From Phenylobacterium sp. (GTDB lineage Bacteria; Pseudomonadota; Alphaproteobacteria; Caulobacterales; Caulobacteraceae): DNA of 64,000 nt. Location of the stretch: the NCBI RefSeq assembly GCF_016793225.1, contig NZ_JAEUMN010000069.1:1-64000 (forward strand), in the 5' to 3' direction. Every line of letters starts with the position of its first letter. Within the stretch, counting starts at the first letter, position 1. The notes beneath the pieces were generated by a model. It saw only the letters and a program-made list of their open reading frames with translations, was not told where the DNA came from and ran no database searches. Positions 25,132 to 34,038 of this stretch are shown here, piece by piece. The position numbers and the translations under genes are program-made.

Positions 25132-25887
25132 ATGACCCGCCGCAAGAAGATCTACGAGGGCAAGGCCAAGATCCTCTATGAGGGCCCCGAGCCGGGGACC
25201 CTGATCCAGTACTTCAAGGACGACACCACGGCCTTCGACGCCACCAAGAAAGCCGTGCTCGAGGGCAAGGGCGTCATCAACAACCGCATCAGCGAGTTCA
25301 TCATGATGAAGCTGAACTCGATCGGGGTTCAGAACCACTTCATCAAGCGGCTGAACCTCCGCGAACAGCTCATCAAGGAAGTCGAGATCATCCCGCTGGA
25401 GGTGGTGTGCCGCAACGTCGCCGCGGGCTCGCTCTCCACGCGCTACGGGCTGCCGGAAGGCCAGGCCCTGCCCCGCTCGATCATCGAGTTCTACCTGAAG
25501 GACGACAAGCTCCACGATCCGATGGTCTCGGAGGAGCACATCACGGCGTTCAACTGGGCCTCGACCCAGGAGATCGACGACATGATGGCCCTGACCCTGC
25601 GGGTGAACGACTTCCTGTCGGGCCTCTTCCTCGGGGTCGGCATCACGCTCGTCGACTTCAAGATCGAGTTCGGGCGAATCTGGGAGAACGACTACAGCCG
25701 GGTGATCCTGGCCGACGAGATCAGCCCCGACAGCTGCCGGCTCTGGGACACCCAGACCAACGAGAAGCTGGACAAGGATCGGTTCCGCCGAGACCTGGGC
25801 AATGTGATCGAGAGCTATACCGAGGTTGCGCGCCGCCTGGGGATCATGAAGGAGATGCCCACCGTGATTCAGGGAGGCCTCCACTAG
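25132..25887 (+). CDS. purC: Phosphoribosylaminoimidazole-succinocarboxamide (SAICAR) synthase
   Basis: The product has 251 residues and joins CAIR and aspartate with ATP to give SAICAR in de novo purine synthesis. Key family segments are present: [39 protein letters not shown] (nucleotide and substrate contacts) and [16 protein letters not shown] leading to [21 protein letters not shown] precedes the ATG. A terminator-like hairpin lies in its leader. The stop TAG overlaps the GTG start of purS by one base (TAGTG), so purC and purS are translationally coupled. Confidence 0.95.
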   Translation: MTRRKKIYEGKAKILYEGPEPGTLIQYFKDDTTAFDATKKAVLEGKGVINNRISEFIMMKLNSIGVQNHFIKRLNLREQLIKEVEIIPLEVVCRNVAAGSLSTRYGLPEGQALPRSIIEFYLKDDKLHDPMVSEEHITAFNWASTQEIDDMMALTLRVNDFLSGLFLGVGITLVDFKIEFGRIWENDYSRVILADEISPDSCRLWDTQTNEKLDKDRFRRDLGNVIESYTEVARRLGIMKEMPTVIQGGLH

Positions 25888-26126
25888 TGCGCGCCAAGGT
25901 CCACGTGTTCCTGAAGCCCGGCGTCCTCGACGTGCAGGGCAAGGCGGTCGAGCAGGCGCTGCACGGCCTGGGATGGAACGGCGTCGAGCACGTCCGGGTC
26001 GGCAAGACGATCGAGTTCGACCTCGCGAGCGCGGACCGCGCGGCCGCCGAGGCCGAGGTCAAGGCCATGTGCGAGAAGCTGCTCGCGAACACGGTGATCG
26101 AAAGCTACCGGGTGGAGCTGGCCTAG
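25887..26126 (+). CDS. purS: Phosphoribosylformylglycinamidine synthase, PurS subunit
   Basis: The product has 79 residues from GTG 25887, the expected PurS length. The sequence (RAKVHVFLKPGVLDVQGKAV, then VEHVRVGKTIEFDLAS and MCEKLLANTVIESYRVEL) is the typical PurS ferredoxin-like fold. PurS dimers bridge PurQ (glutaminase) and the small-type PurL synthetase, making FGAM from FGAR. In many alphaproteobacteria purQ follows directly; here a lipoprotein gene and a DUF3291 gene lie in between. Confidence 0.95.
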   Translation: MRAKVHVFLKPGVLDVQGKAVEQALHGLGWNGVEHVRVGKTIEFDLASADRAAAEAEVKAMCEKLLANTVIESYRVELA

Positions 26127-26128
26127 GG

Positions 26129-26515
26129 ATGCGGCGCCGAGCCGCGGTCGCCGCCGCCGTCCTGCTCGCCTCCTGCTCCAGTGGTCCTCAGGCGGACTCG
26201 CCGGTCGCCTACATGGACCTGGACTGCGCGCAGCCCTTCGAAGCCCAGGTCGCCGCGGTCACGGCCCAACCCAAGCTGGTTCCCGCGGGCGTGGTGGGCG
26301 CCGAGCCCTATCACTACTACTCCAGCGCCGACGGCCGGACCTCTTACCTGGTCACGCGGCCGGGCTCCCCGGCGCATCCGGCCATCGTCATCCAGCGCGC
26401 CGCCACGGGGATCCACACCTCGGGCTGCGCCTACGGCGACAAGGCGGCCTTCGCCGAGCTCATCGCCTATCTCGAGAGCCTGAAGACGTGGACCCGAAAG
26501 GGATCGACCCCATGA
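26129..26515 (+). CDS. Small lipoprotein of unknown function
   Basis: The product has 128 residues and starts 2 bp after the purS stop. The N-terminus MRRRAAVAAAVLLASC is a lipoprotein signal with lipobox LASC (C16). The mature part has two Cys (LDCAQPF and SGCAYG) and a central EPYHYYSSADGRTSYLVT strand pair. No domain recognised. Its stop overlaps the ATG of the DUF3291 gene (ATGA), so the purS-lipoprotein-DUF3291-purQ stretch is probably one transcript. A membrane lipoprotein inside a purine operon has no obvious role in the pathway. Confidence 0.65.
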   Translation: MRRRAAVAAAVLLASCSSGPQADSPVAYMDLDCAQPFEAQVAAVTAQPKLVPAGVVGAEPYHYYSSADGRTSYLVTRPGSPAHPAIVIQRAATGIHTSGCAYGDKAAFAELIAYLESLKTWTRKGSTP

Positions 26516-26997
26516 ACGCGTGGAACCTGGCGCAGATCAACGTCGGCCGCCTGCGAGCCCCGATCGACGACCCGATGATCGCGGACTTCGCGTCCAGTCT
26601 GGACCGCATCAATGCGCTGGCCGACGGCGCCCCTGGCTTCGTGTGGCGCCTGGTGGGCGCGGGGGGCGACGCCACCGACATCCAGCCAAGCGCGGACGAC
26701 CCGAACCTGATCGTCAACATGAGCCTGTGGCGCGACCTCGACGCTCTCGCCGCCTTTGTCTACCGCTCGGACCACCGGAGCGTGATGCGCCGCCGCGCCG
26801 AGTGGTTCGAGAAGATGGACGTCTACATGGCCCTCTGGTGGACGCCCGCCGGTCACACGCCGAGCGTCGAGGAAGGCCTCGCGGCCCTGGAACGCCTGGA
26901 GCGCCTCGGCCCCACGCCGGCGGCCTTCACCTTCCGCGCCCCCTACCCCGCGCCGGATGGCCGGCCCGCGGCGCCGGTCCTGGACGTCTGCGCCTGA
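26512..26997 (+). CDS. DUF3291 domain protein
   Basis: The product has 161 residues from ATG 26512, overlapping the preceding stop by four bases. It opens with NAWNLAQINVGRLRAPIDDP, contains SLDRINALADGAPGFVWRLV and MSLWRDLDALAAFVYRSDHR, and has the WWTPAGHTPSVEEGLAALER segment. All are hallmarks of DUF3291, a ferredoxin-like (dimeric alpha-beta barrel) family related in fold to antibiotic monooxygenases. No catalytic residue is established. It lies between purS and purQ, an unexplained but tightly spaced position. Confidence 0.85.
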   Translation: MNAWNLAQINVGRLRAPIDDPMIADFASSLDRINALADGAPGFVWRLVGAGGDATDIQPSADDPNLIVNMSLWRDLDALAAFVYRSDHRSVMRRRAEWFEKMDVYMALWWTPAGHTPSVEEGLAALERLERLGPTPAAFTFRAPYPAPDGRPAAPVLDVCA

Positions 26998-27048
26998 GGC
27001 CGTTCTGCCGCCTCGCGCGGTCGGTCAAACAATGCTAACGCGCGCGGC

Positions 27049-27711
27049 ATGAAAGCCGCCGTCATCGTCTTCCCGGGATCGAACTGCGACCGCGACTGCA
27101 AGGTGGCCATCGAGCGGTCGACCGGCGCGCACGTGGACATGGTCTGGCACGGCGAGACCACGCTGCCCGACGGCGTCGATCTCGTGGTCCTGCCGGGCGG
27201 CTTCTCGTACGGCGACTACCTGCGTTGCGGCGCCATGGCGTCACTCTCGCCGATCATGGCCGACGTGAAGGCCGCCGCCGGGCGCGGGGTCGCAACCGTC
27301 GGCATCTGCAACGGCTTCCAGATCCTCTGCGAAGCGGGCCTGCTCCCAGGCGCCCTGCTGCGCAACGAGAGGTTGAAGTATGTCTGCAAGCCGGTGGCGC
27401 TTGAAGTCACCAACAGCCAGACGCGCTTCACCGCGGGCTACCAGGGCCGCCGGCAAGCCATGATGACGGTCGGCAATGGCGAGGGAAATTTCTTCGCGGA
27501 CGAAGCCACGCTCGACCGCCTCGAAGGGGAAGGCCAGGTGGTCTTCCGCTACGTCTCGAATCCCAACGGCTCGGCCCGCGACATCGCCGGAATCATCAAC
27601 GGAGCCGGGAACGTACTCGGGTTGATGCCGCATCCCGACCGGGCCTTCGAGTCCGACCTGGGCTCCGCCGACGGCGCCATACTCTTCCAGAGCGTGTTCG
27701 CGAGCGCCTGA
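27049..27711 (+). CDS. purQ: Phosphoribosylformylglycinamidine synthase, PurQ glutaminase subunit
   Basis: The product has 220 residues, a class I glutamine amidotransferase. The nucleophile elbow is [20 protein letters not shown] with the catalytic Cys, and the His/Glu pair lies in [13 protein letters not shown] near the C-terminus. [20 protein letters not shown] forms the oxyanion region. It supplies ammonia to PurL for FGAM synthesis. It is 51 bp after the DUF3291 gene. The spacer after it (27712-27843) holds two TTGACG hexamers at 27774 and 27785 that may be -35 elements for the protease gene; no good -10 was found. Confidence 0.95.
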   Translation: MKAAVIVFPGSNCDRDCKVAIERSTGAHVDMVWHGETTLPDGVDLVVLPGGFSYGDYLRCGAMASLSPIMADVKAAAGRGVATVGICNGFQILCEAGLLPGALLRNERLKYVCKPVALEVTNSQTRFTAGYQGRRQAMMTVGNGEGNFFADEATLDRLEGEGQVVFRYVSNPNGSARDIAGIINGAGNVLGLMPHPDRAFESDLGSADGAILFQSVFASA

Positions 27712-27843
27712 GGCGAAATCCGGCTGCGTTTGCGCAACTGTCGGGCGAAAATTTCCCCTGCCACGTGACTTTGTTGACGAGGTCTTGACGTGGGCCTCGC
27801 CGCAACGTGAAGTGGAGGTCACACTGCGTTTGTGGGGGTAACA

Positions 27844-29112
27844 ATGTCACAATATGAGCTTGGCCGAGCCCTCGGGCTCGCCATTGGTGTCGGCAGTGCG
27901 TTGGCGGCGGCATCGGTCGCGCACGCACAGACCGTCTCGGGCGGCCGCGACGGCCTCAGCTTCGTCGCATCGTCGAGAGCGTCCGCCGAAGCCAACAGCA
28001 TCAGCGGCGAACGGGACGGCATGACGTGGACCGCCACCAGCCGCATCATCGGCGTGACGCCGACCGGGGCCGGAACGATCGTGATTCCGCCCTCTCCGAC
28101 TGTCCGCCTCGGTCCGGGCGGCGACGCGACCTACCTGCCTGACCCCGCGCAGCACAGCGGCGTCGCGGCGCTGATCATGCAGTACAGCAACGGCAGCGCC
28201 TTCATCTGCTCGGGAAGCCTCCTCAGCGACCGCCGCTCGATCGCCACCGCGGGCCACTGCGTGAGCAGCGGCGGCGGCGTCGACGCGGATCTCGTCAGCA
28301 CCACGGCCTACTTCTGGGACTACTCGACGCAGGGCGACGAGCGGGTTCCCTTCAACCCGGCCGCGACCGCGGTCGACGTCTCTCAGTACTTCGTGAACCC
28401 GGAGTACACCGGCGAGGTCATCGACCAGAACGACATCGCCATCCTGCGCCTCGCTGAATCGGCGCCCGCCTTCGCCCAGAGCTACGAGCTCTATGACAAC
28501 GGCGACCTGACCGGCACGGACTTCAATGTCGCCGGCTATGGCGGCCGTTCGGAGGTCGGCGGCAACTTCGGCGTCTCGACGCTGCCGAGCACCGGCTTCC
28601 TGCGCGAAGGCGACAACACCTACGACTACCGCTGGGGCGACGCGGCCTTCGGCGGCTTCTTCACCGACATCATCGCCGGCGAGAACTTCTTCGGGACGGC
28701 CGAGATCGACTTCTCCTTCGTCTCCGACTTCGACAACGGCCTCGCCGCGCAGGACAAGTCCTGCCGCATCGCCGCGGCGGTCGGGGCTCCCTCCGGCTTC
28801 GGGTGCGACAGGGGCCTCGGCGCTCGTGAAGCCGGCGTCGCCGGCGGCGACTCCGGCGGGCCCGGGTTCGTGGGCGGCAAGCTCGCCTCGATCAACTCGT
28901 ACGGCCTGACGTTCGGGACCGGCTTCGGCGATATCCGCGCCGGCCTGAACTCCAGCTTCGGCGAGTACAGCGGCTATGTGCCGATCTACATCCACACCGA
29001 CTGGATCGCCGGTGTGGTCCCCGAGCCCTCCACCTGGGCCCTGATGATCGGCGGCTTCGGCCTGGCCGGCAGCGCGCTGCGCCGCCGCCGCCCGGCGCTC
29101 GCCAAGGCCTGA
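27844..29112 (+). CDS. Secreted trypsin-like serine protease with PEPxxWA-CTERM signal
   Basis: The product has 422 residues from ATG 27844 (GTG 27832 also possible). The signal peptide ends near AHAQTVSGG. The pro-region contains two related segments, SGGRDGLSFVASSR and SGERDGMTWTATSR, an internal duplication. The chymotrypsin-fold domain carries the triad: His in TAGHCVSSGGG, Asp in DQNDIAILRLAE, Ser in VAGGDSGGPGFVGG. The C-terminus is an exosortase signal, VPEPSTWALMIGGFGLAG with RRRR. It should be exported and processed at the envelope. It is the third PEPxxWA-CTERM gene within 8 kb. A strong terminator follows. Confidence 0.85.
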   Translation: MSQYELGRALGLAIGVGSALAAASVAHAQTVSGGRDGLSFVASSRASAEANSISGERDGMTWTATSRIIGVTPTGAGTIVIPPSPTVRLGPGGDATYLPDPAQHSGVAALIMQYSNGSAFICSGSLLSDRRSIATAGHCVSSGGGVDADLVSTTAYFWDYSTQGDERVPFNPAATAVDVSQYFVNPEYTGEVIDQNDIAILRLAESAPAFAQSYELYDNGDLTGTDFNVAGYGGRSEVGGNFGVSTLPSTGFLREGDNTYDYRWGDAAFGGFFTDIIAGENFFGTAEIDFSFVSDFDNGLAAQDKSCRIAAAVGAPSGFGCDRGLGAREAGVAGGDSGGPGFVGGKLASINSYGLTFGTGFGDIRAGLNSSFGEYSGYVPIYIHTDWIAGVVPEPSTWALMIGGFGLAGSALRRRRPALAKA

Positions 29113-29134
29113 TCGTCCATCACGTCGAGAATGG

Positions 29135-29168
29135 CGCCGCCGGTCCCGCACCGGCGGCGTTTTTCTTT
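29135..29168 (+). terminator. Intrinsic terminator after the PEPxxWA-CTERM protease gene
   Basis: CGCCGCCGGT and ACCGGCGGCG are perfect 10-bp arms around a 5-nt loop (29135-29159), followed by TTTTTCTTT. This is the clearest intrinsic terminator in the window. Confidence 0.85.
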
Positions 29169-29261
29169 GGGCGGCGCGCGAAGGCGCCCGGCCACCTTGC
29201 CTCCCGGGCGAAAAGCAGGGCGGATAGGATCCGCCGCGCCAGGCGCCCTGGGGAATGAATC

Positions 29262-30695
29262 ATGACCGCGCACAGCGCGACCGAAGAGCCGCGCGGCCAC
29301 ATCACCGGCTTCGGGTCGCGGCCCTATCGCAGCTACGTGCTCACGGCGCTGCTCTTCATCTACATCCTGAACTTCGTCGACCGCGCGCTGCTGTCGGTCG
29401 TAGCCCCGCAGATGAAGCCGGAACTCGGCATCTCGGACACGGCGTTCGGGCTCCTGACCGGCTTCGGCTTCGCCCTGCTCTACACCCTGGTGGGCATCCC
29501 GCTCGCCCAGATCTCCGAGACCCGGCACCGGGTCTGGATCATGTCGATCTGCGTCGCCCTCTGGTCGCTGATGACGGCGCTCTGCGGGCTCGCCGCGCCG
29601 ATCACCATCGGCTCGATCACGATCGGCGCCTTCTGGGTCCTGCTCGCCTGCCGCGTCGGCGTGGGCATCGGCGAGGCGGGCTGCACGCCCCCGGCCAACT
29701 CGCTGATCGCCGACTACTATCCGCCGAAGTCGCGCGCGACGGCGCTCGGCTACTACGCCATGGGCGTGACCCTGGGCACGGTGCTGGCCAACCTCATCGG
29801 GGGACCCGCCACCGACGCCTTCGGCTGGCGCATGGCCTTCCTCATCGTGGGCCTGCCCGGCATCCTGGTGGCCGTCGTCCTGAAGCTGACGGTGCGCGAG
29901 CCGCCCCGCGGCTTCACCGACCCGCCCGGCACGCCGCGCCGCGAGCGGGTGCGCTTCGCCGACGCCATGGCCGAGATCACCTCGAAGCGCTCGTTCTGGA
30001 CCATGGCCGTCGCCGCCACCATCGCCGCCTTCTGCGGGTACGCGATCAACACCTTCCAGTCGCTCTTCCTGAACCGCACCTTCGGCCTCTCGGCCGGCGA
30101 AGCCGCCGTGCTCATCAACGTGCCGGTGGGGATCATCGCCGCCTTCGGCACCTTCGCCACGGGCTGGCTCGCCGAACGCCTGACGCCGCGCTTCCCGAAC
30201 GCCATCGCCTGGCTGCCGGGGTGGGGCATGCTGCTGAGCGTGCCCTTCTACCTGCTGGCCTTCACGACCCAGAACCTCTGGCTCTGCGCGGCCGGGCTCT
30301 GCATCGGCGGCGCGCTCAAGTACTCCTACCTCACCGGCCAGTACACGATCGGCCAGGGCGTGGTCACCGCCCAGGCGCGGGCGGTGGCGATCGCCATCCT
30401 GCTGTTCGTGGTGAACCTGCTGGGCTACGGGCTGGGGCCGCTGTTCATGGGTGCGCTGAGCGACCTCTTGTTCTCGCTGCAGGTGGCCGGCCTGGGCGCG
30501 CCCGACCTCGCGCGCGAGGCGTGCGAGACGGCTGCGCGCGCCCGTCTGTCGCCTGAGCTGCGGTCGGTGTGCGAGATCGCGAACCCGCAGAGCCTCCAGC
30601 GTTCGATGCTCATCACGTCCGCCATCTACGGCGTCGGCGGCGTTTTCTTCCTGATCACCTGCCGCACGCTGCAGAAGGACATGGTCGCCCGGTAG
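29262..30695 (+). CDS. Spinster-type MFS transporter
   Basis: The product has 477 residues with about twelve transmembrane helices. TM1 reads YVLTALLFIYILNFVDRALL; the loop and TM2-3 region (FGLLTGFGFALLYTLVGIPL, then ARVG-type ACRVGVGIGEAGCTPPANSL) matches the spinster family, which is frequent in sphingomonads and Caulobacterales. It is an inner-membrane secondary carrier, probably proton-driven, for a hydrophobic or lipid-like substrate that cannot be named. A cytoplasmic loop near residues 210-235 is basic. It follows the terminator at 29135 and has its own leader. The PhyH dioxygenase gene is convergent. Confidence 0.88.
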   Translation: MTAHSATEEPRGHITGFGSRPYRSYVLTALLFIYILNFVDRALLSVVAPQMKPELGISDTAFGLLTGFGFALLYTLVGIPLAQISETRHRVWIMSICVALWSLMTALCGLAAPITIGSITIGAFWVLLACRVGVGIGEAGCTPPANSLIADYYPPKSRATALGYYAMGVTLGTVLANLIGGPATDAFGWRMAFLIVGLPGILVAVVLKLTVREPPRGFTDPPGTPRRERVRFADAMAEITSKRSFWTMAVAATIAAFCGYAINTFQSLFLNRTFGLSAGEAAVLINVPVGIIAAFGTFATGWLAERLTPRFPNAIAWLPGWGMLLSVPFYLLAFTTQNLWLCAAGLCIGGALKYSYLTGQYTIGQGVVTAQARAVAIAILLFVVNLLGYGLGPLFMGALSDLLFSLQVAGLGAPDLAREACETAARARLSPELRSVCEIANPQSLQRSMLITSAIYGVGGVFFLITCRTLQKDMVAR

Positions 30696-30719
30696 CCCGG
30701 GCGGCTTGCGGCGGGCCGC

Positions 30720-32003
30720 TCAGCTCACCAGCGCGGCCAGGTCCTGTCCCGCCGGCGCCTCGCCCTGCCCCAGGATCTCGCGCTTCTTCGCGTCGTTGAA
30801 CGCCTGCAGGCGGGCCATGTAGGCGAACCGGCCGTAGTCGCGGCCCGCGGCGCTCATCTTGTCGAACCAGTCGTCCTCACCCAGCATTTCGCCCAGGCGC
30901 GGCGGATTGCGGTGGAGCATCTGCACGTCCGTCTTCCTGGGTTCCAGGCTGCGCAGGATGCCGCGGTTGAAGTGGCTGTGGATGGTCACCCGCTCGCCCG
31001 CCTCGGTCCGGTCGCCCTGCCAGTGCCAGACGCCGTGGTGGAAGTAGACCACGCTGCCCTTGGGCATCTCGACGGGGACGCCTTGGTTGTGCCCCTCGCC
31101 CGGCCGGGGCGGCCGGCGATGCTTGTGGCTCCCCGGCACGATCCAGGTCGGACCGCTGGCGACGGTCCAGTCCTCCAGCGCCCAGACGCCCACGCCCGTG
31201 AGCGAGAACTCCGGATAGGGCTCGGGGACGTGGGCGTAGTCCGTGTGCATGGGGATGAAGCCCGGCCCGGGCCCGCGCCGGATCGCCGAGATCGAGGCGA
31301 TCACCGCGCCGCGCCCCAGCGAGGCGTCGATCAGGGTCATGAGCAGCGGGTTCTGCACGAGCTGTTCGAACTCGCGCCCGTGATAGGTCATCCAGTTCAG
31401 CGTCGTGGCCTGGTGCTGGGTCAGGGTGCGGAGCGTCGCCTCGCGCACCTGGTCCGCGAACGTCTCGGAGATCGCCCGCTCGATCACCGTGTAGCCCTGC
31501 TCCTCCATCTCGCGGATGTGGCGCGTCAGGCCCTGGCGTCGGGCGCGGTGCTCGAGGTCCGGATTCTCGACGGTGCGGCGGCCCATGTCGTCATGGAACG
31601 TCCCCATCAGGCGGACCGCGCTTTCGGGCATGCCGCCGGCGCCGCCGAAGCGGATCGCGTCGGGACCGAACACCGTCCGGATCTCCCGCAGCATGGCGTC
31701 CACCGCGCCCGGGGCCTGCAGCCCCACCACCTGGGCCGCCATGAGCGCGGCCTGATAGTCGCCCTCGCAGGTGGCGGCCGCCGAGGCGTCGAAGCCCCGC
31801 GCCACGGACACCTCCTGCCCATCCCAACGGACCGTCCAGCTCGCGACGTCCTCGGGCAGGCCGAGGTGAGGCGGCGCATCCGTCATCCGCTCCGAGACCG
31901 AGAACGGCTCGCCGAGGCGGTCTCGCCGGGTTTCGAACCACGTCCGCGCCTCCGCCAGCCAGGCGTCGGACATGAACTCGAAGTGGTGCGGCAGGGTATG
32001 CAT
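30720..32003 (-). CDS. Phytanoyl-CoA dioxygenase-family protein with N-terminal SCP2-like region
   Basis: The product has 427 residues from ATG 32003, preceded by GGGAGGA. Residues about 180-400 form a PhyH-type Fe(II)/2-oxoglutarate dioxygenase: the HxD motif is MHTDYAHVPEPYPEF, and the distal His and Arg are in IHSHFNRGILRS. Residues about 10-120 (VRWDGQEVSVARGFDASAAA to LMAAQVVGLQ) have the strand-helix pattern of an SCP2-like lipid-binding domain, a fusion not typical of the family. It may hydroxylate a lipid or acyl-CoA bound by that domain (inference). It is divergent from the kinase gene at 32148. Confidence 0.75.
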   Translation of the reverse strand: MHTLPHHFEFMSDAWLAEARTWFETRRDRLGEPFSVSERMTDAPPHLGLPEDVASWTVRWDGQEVSVARGFDASAAATCEGDYQAALMAAQVVGLQAPGAVDAMLREIRTVFGPDAIRFGGAGGMPESAVRLMGTFHDDMGRRTVENPDLEHRARRQGLTRHIREMEEQGYTVIERAISETFADQVREATLRTLTQHQATTLNWMTYHGREFEQLVQNPLLMTLIDASLGRGAVIASISAIRRGPGPGFIPMHTDYAHVPEPYPEFSLTGVGVWALEDWTVASGPTWIVPGSHKHRRPPRPGEGHNQGVPVEMPKGSVVYFHHGVWHWQGDRTEAGERVTIHSHFNRGILRSLEPRKTDVQMLHRNPPRLGEMLGEDDWFDKMSAAGRDYGRFAYMARLQAFNDAKKREILGQGEAPAGQDLAALVS

Positions 32004-32147
32004 CGGCGTCCTCCCAGGCGGTTCTTGGGACCGCTCCATCGGAGAGTCCGCGCCTTCCGCGAGGGGAGGTCAACCGATCAACGGCCGCTGCCGCCTCACG
32101 CAAAACCGCCTGGACTGCCGCTACGGCGGCAGGCCACGGTCCGCGCC

Positions 32148-33191
32148 ATGAGCGATGACCTTCCCGTCCGCGACGTCCTGCCCGCCCACCGCTTCGACGA
32201 GGCGCGCCTCGCGGCGTGGATGGCGGCCAACGTCGACGGCTACCGCGGCCCCCTGGTGGTCAAGCAGTTCCAGGGCGGCGCCTCGAACCCGACCTTCCTG
32301 CTGACCGACGCCACCGGCCACCGCTACGTGCTGCGCAAGAAGCCGCCGGGCCAGCTGCTCGCCTCCGCCCACCAGGTCGACCGCGAGTACCGCGTGATGA
32401 AGGCCCTCGACGGCCAGATCCCCGTGCCGAAGATGCGGGCGCTCTGTGACGACGATCAGGTGATCGGCGCGACCTTCTACGTGATGGACTACCTGCAGGG
32501 CCGCATCTTCCGTGACGCCACCCTGCCCGGCCTGTCGCCGAAGGACCGGGCCGAGATCTACGACGACCTCAACGCCACCCTCGCCAGGCTGCACAAGGTG
32601 GATTTCGAGGCGGTGGGCCTCGGCGACTACGGCCGGCCCGGCAACTACTTCGAGCGCCAGGTCGCCCGCTGGACCCGCCAGTACGAGGGCGCCAAGACCG
32701 AAGAGATCCCGGCGATGGACGCGCTCATCGAGAAGCTGCCGGCGCGCATCCCGGCCGACCAGTCGGTCTCGATCGCGCACGGGGACTACCGGCTCGAGAA
32801 CGTCATGTACCACCCCACGGAGAACCGCATCATCGCGGTGCTCGACTGGGAGCTTTCCACCATCGGCCACCCGCTGGCCGACATCGCCTACAACGCCTTC
32901 ATCTGGCGCTCGCACTCCCCGGGCTGGGGCAGCCTGGACGGCGTCGACTTCGCGACCAGCGGGATCCCGACCGAGGCCGAGTACGTGGCGAAGTACTGCG
33001 AGCGCACCGGCCGCGGCGAAATCCCGGACTGGCCGTTCCTGATGGCGTTCTCGATCTTCCGCCTCGCCTCGATCAGCCAGGGCGTCTACCGCCGCATCCT
33101 CTCGGGCAACTCGGCCCGCGAAAGCGAGGCGATCAACGGCTGCGGGGCGCTGGCGGAGCAGGCCCTGGCGATCCTGGAAGGGCGCGAGTAG
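32148..33191 (+). CDS. Aminoglycoside-phosphotransferase-fold kinase, ACAD10/11-type (LvaA-like)
   Basis: The product has 347 residues. The kinase motifs are clear: a nucleotide loop FQGGASNPTFLLTD, Lys in YVLRKKPPG, the Brenner motif IAHGDYRLENVMYH and the metal site AVLDWELSTIGHPLADIAYN. It belongs to the branch fused to acyl-CoA dehydrogenase in eukaryotic ACAD10/11. In Pseudomonas the separate member LvaA phosphorylates 4-hydroxyacyl-CoA. A similar role in 4-hydroxy-acid catabolism is plausible; a matching ACAD lies at 8284. An SDR gene follows 39 bp later on the same strand. Confidence 0.85.
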   Translation: MSDDLPVRDVLPAHRFDEARLAAWMAANVDGYRGPLVVKQFQGGASNPTFLLTDATGHRYVLRKKPPGQLLASAHQVDREYRVMKALDGQIPVPKMRALCDDDQVIGATFYVMDYLQGRIFRDATLPGLSPKDRAEIYDDLNATLARLHKVDFEAVGLGDYGRPGNYFERQVARWTRQYEGAKTEEIPAMDALIEKLPARIPADQSVSIAHGDYRLENVMYHPTENRIIAVLDWELSTIGHPLADIAYNAFIWRSHSPGWGSLDGVDFATSGIPTEAEYVAKYCERTGRGEIPDWPFLMAFSIFRLASISQGVYRRILSGNSARESEAINGCGALAEQALAILEGRE

Positions 33192-33230
33192 CGCCGACGC
33201 CCCGCCGCACCGTCATCGTGGAGAGACAGA

Positions 33231-34004
33231 ATGGACCTGGGGCTCAAGGACAAGGTCATCTTCATCGCCGGCGCCAGCCGCGGCATCGGTCTGGGCATCG
33301 TGGAGGCCTGCCTGGCCGAAGGCGCCAGGCTCGCCATCACCGCCCGCGGCGCCGAGGCGCTGGAGGCCGAGCGCGCGCGGCTGGCGGATATCCATGGCGC
33401 CGATCGCCTGCTCGCGATCAGCGGCGACATGCGCGACACCAAGGTGATCGAGGACGCCGTCGCCCGCACGGAGGCCGAGCTCGGGCCGATCTTCGGCGCC
33501 GTGGCCAACGTCGGCCTCTATCCCTGCCCGCCCGGCTTCGAGGTGGATGACGAGACCTGGGACGCGGGCTTCACCCAGAACCTCGACAGCGCCTGGCGGC
33601 TCGCCCGCACCGCGCTCCGCGTCATGACGCCCCGCGGAGAGGGCTCGGTGCTCCTGATCAGCTCGATCGCCGGCCTGGGCGCCCTCGGAACCGCCATGAC
33701 CTACGGCACCGCCAAGGCGGCCATGAACCACATGACCAAGGAGCTCGCGCGCATCGCCGGCTCGAAGAACGTCCGCGTCAACGCCATCGCGCCGGGCAAC
33801 ATCATCTTCCCGGGCGGGACCTGGGAGGCCAACGCCACGGGCCCGCGCGCCGAGGCCTGGGCCCGCTGGATCAAGCGCGAGGTGCCGCTGAACCGCTACG
33901 GCAAGCCCGAGGAGATCGGCGCGGCCGCGGCCTTCCTGCTCAGCCCCGCAGCCAGCTTCATCACGGGCGCGGTGGTCCCGGTGGACGGCGGGCAGACGCG
34001 GTAG
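33231..34004 (+). CDS. Short-chain dehydrogenase/reductase (SDR)
   Basis: The product has 257 residues. The Rossmann motif is IFIAGASRGIGLGIVEACLA (TGxxxGxG type, with Ala for Thr), and the catalytic Ser-Tyr-Lys set lies in LLISSIAGLG and TYGTAKAAMNHM. VNAIAPGNIIFPGGTW and ITGAVVPVDGGQTR complete the classical SDR layout. The cofactor is probably NAD or NADP; the substrate is a hydroxyacyl or alcohol by context. Cotranscribed with the upstream kinase gene. Confidence 0.9.
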   Translation: MDLGLKDKVIFIAGASRGIGLGIVEACLAEGARLAITARGAEALEAERARLADIHGADRLLAISGDMRDTKVIEDAVARTEAELGPIFGAVANVGLYPCPPGFEVDDETWDAGFTQNLDSAWRLARTALRVMTPRGEGSVLLISSIAGLGALGTAMTYGTAKAAMNHMTKELARIAGSKNVRVNAIAPGNIIFPGGTWEANATGPRAEAWARWIKREVPLNRYGKPEEIGAAAAFLLSPAASFITGAVVPVDGGQTR

Positions 34005-34038
34005 GCGATCCTCCGCCCACCCGCGCCGGCCCGGACGA

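Noticed and set aside
27774..27790. Two TTGACG hexamers as a tandem promoter for the protease gene
   Set aside because: No acceptable -10 sequence lies 16-18 bp after either of them.
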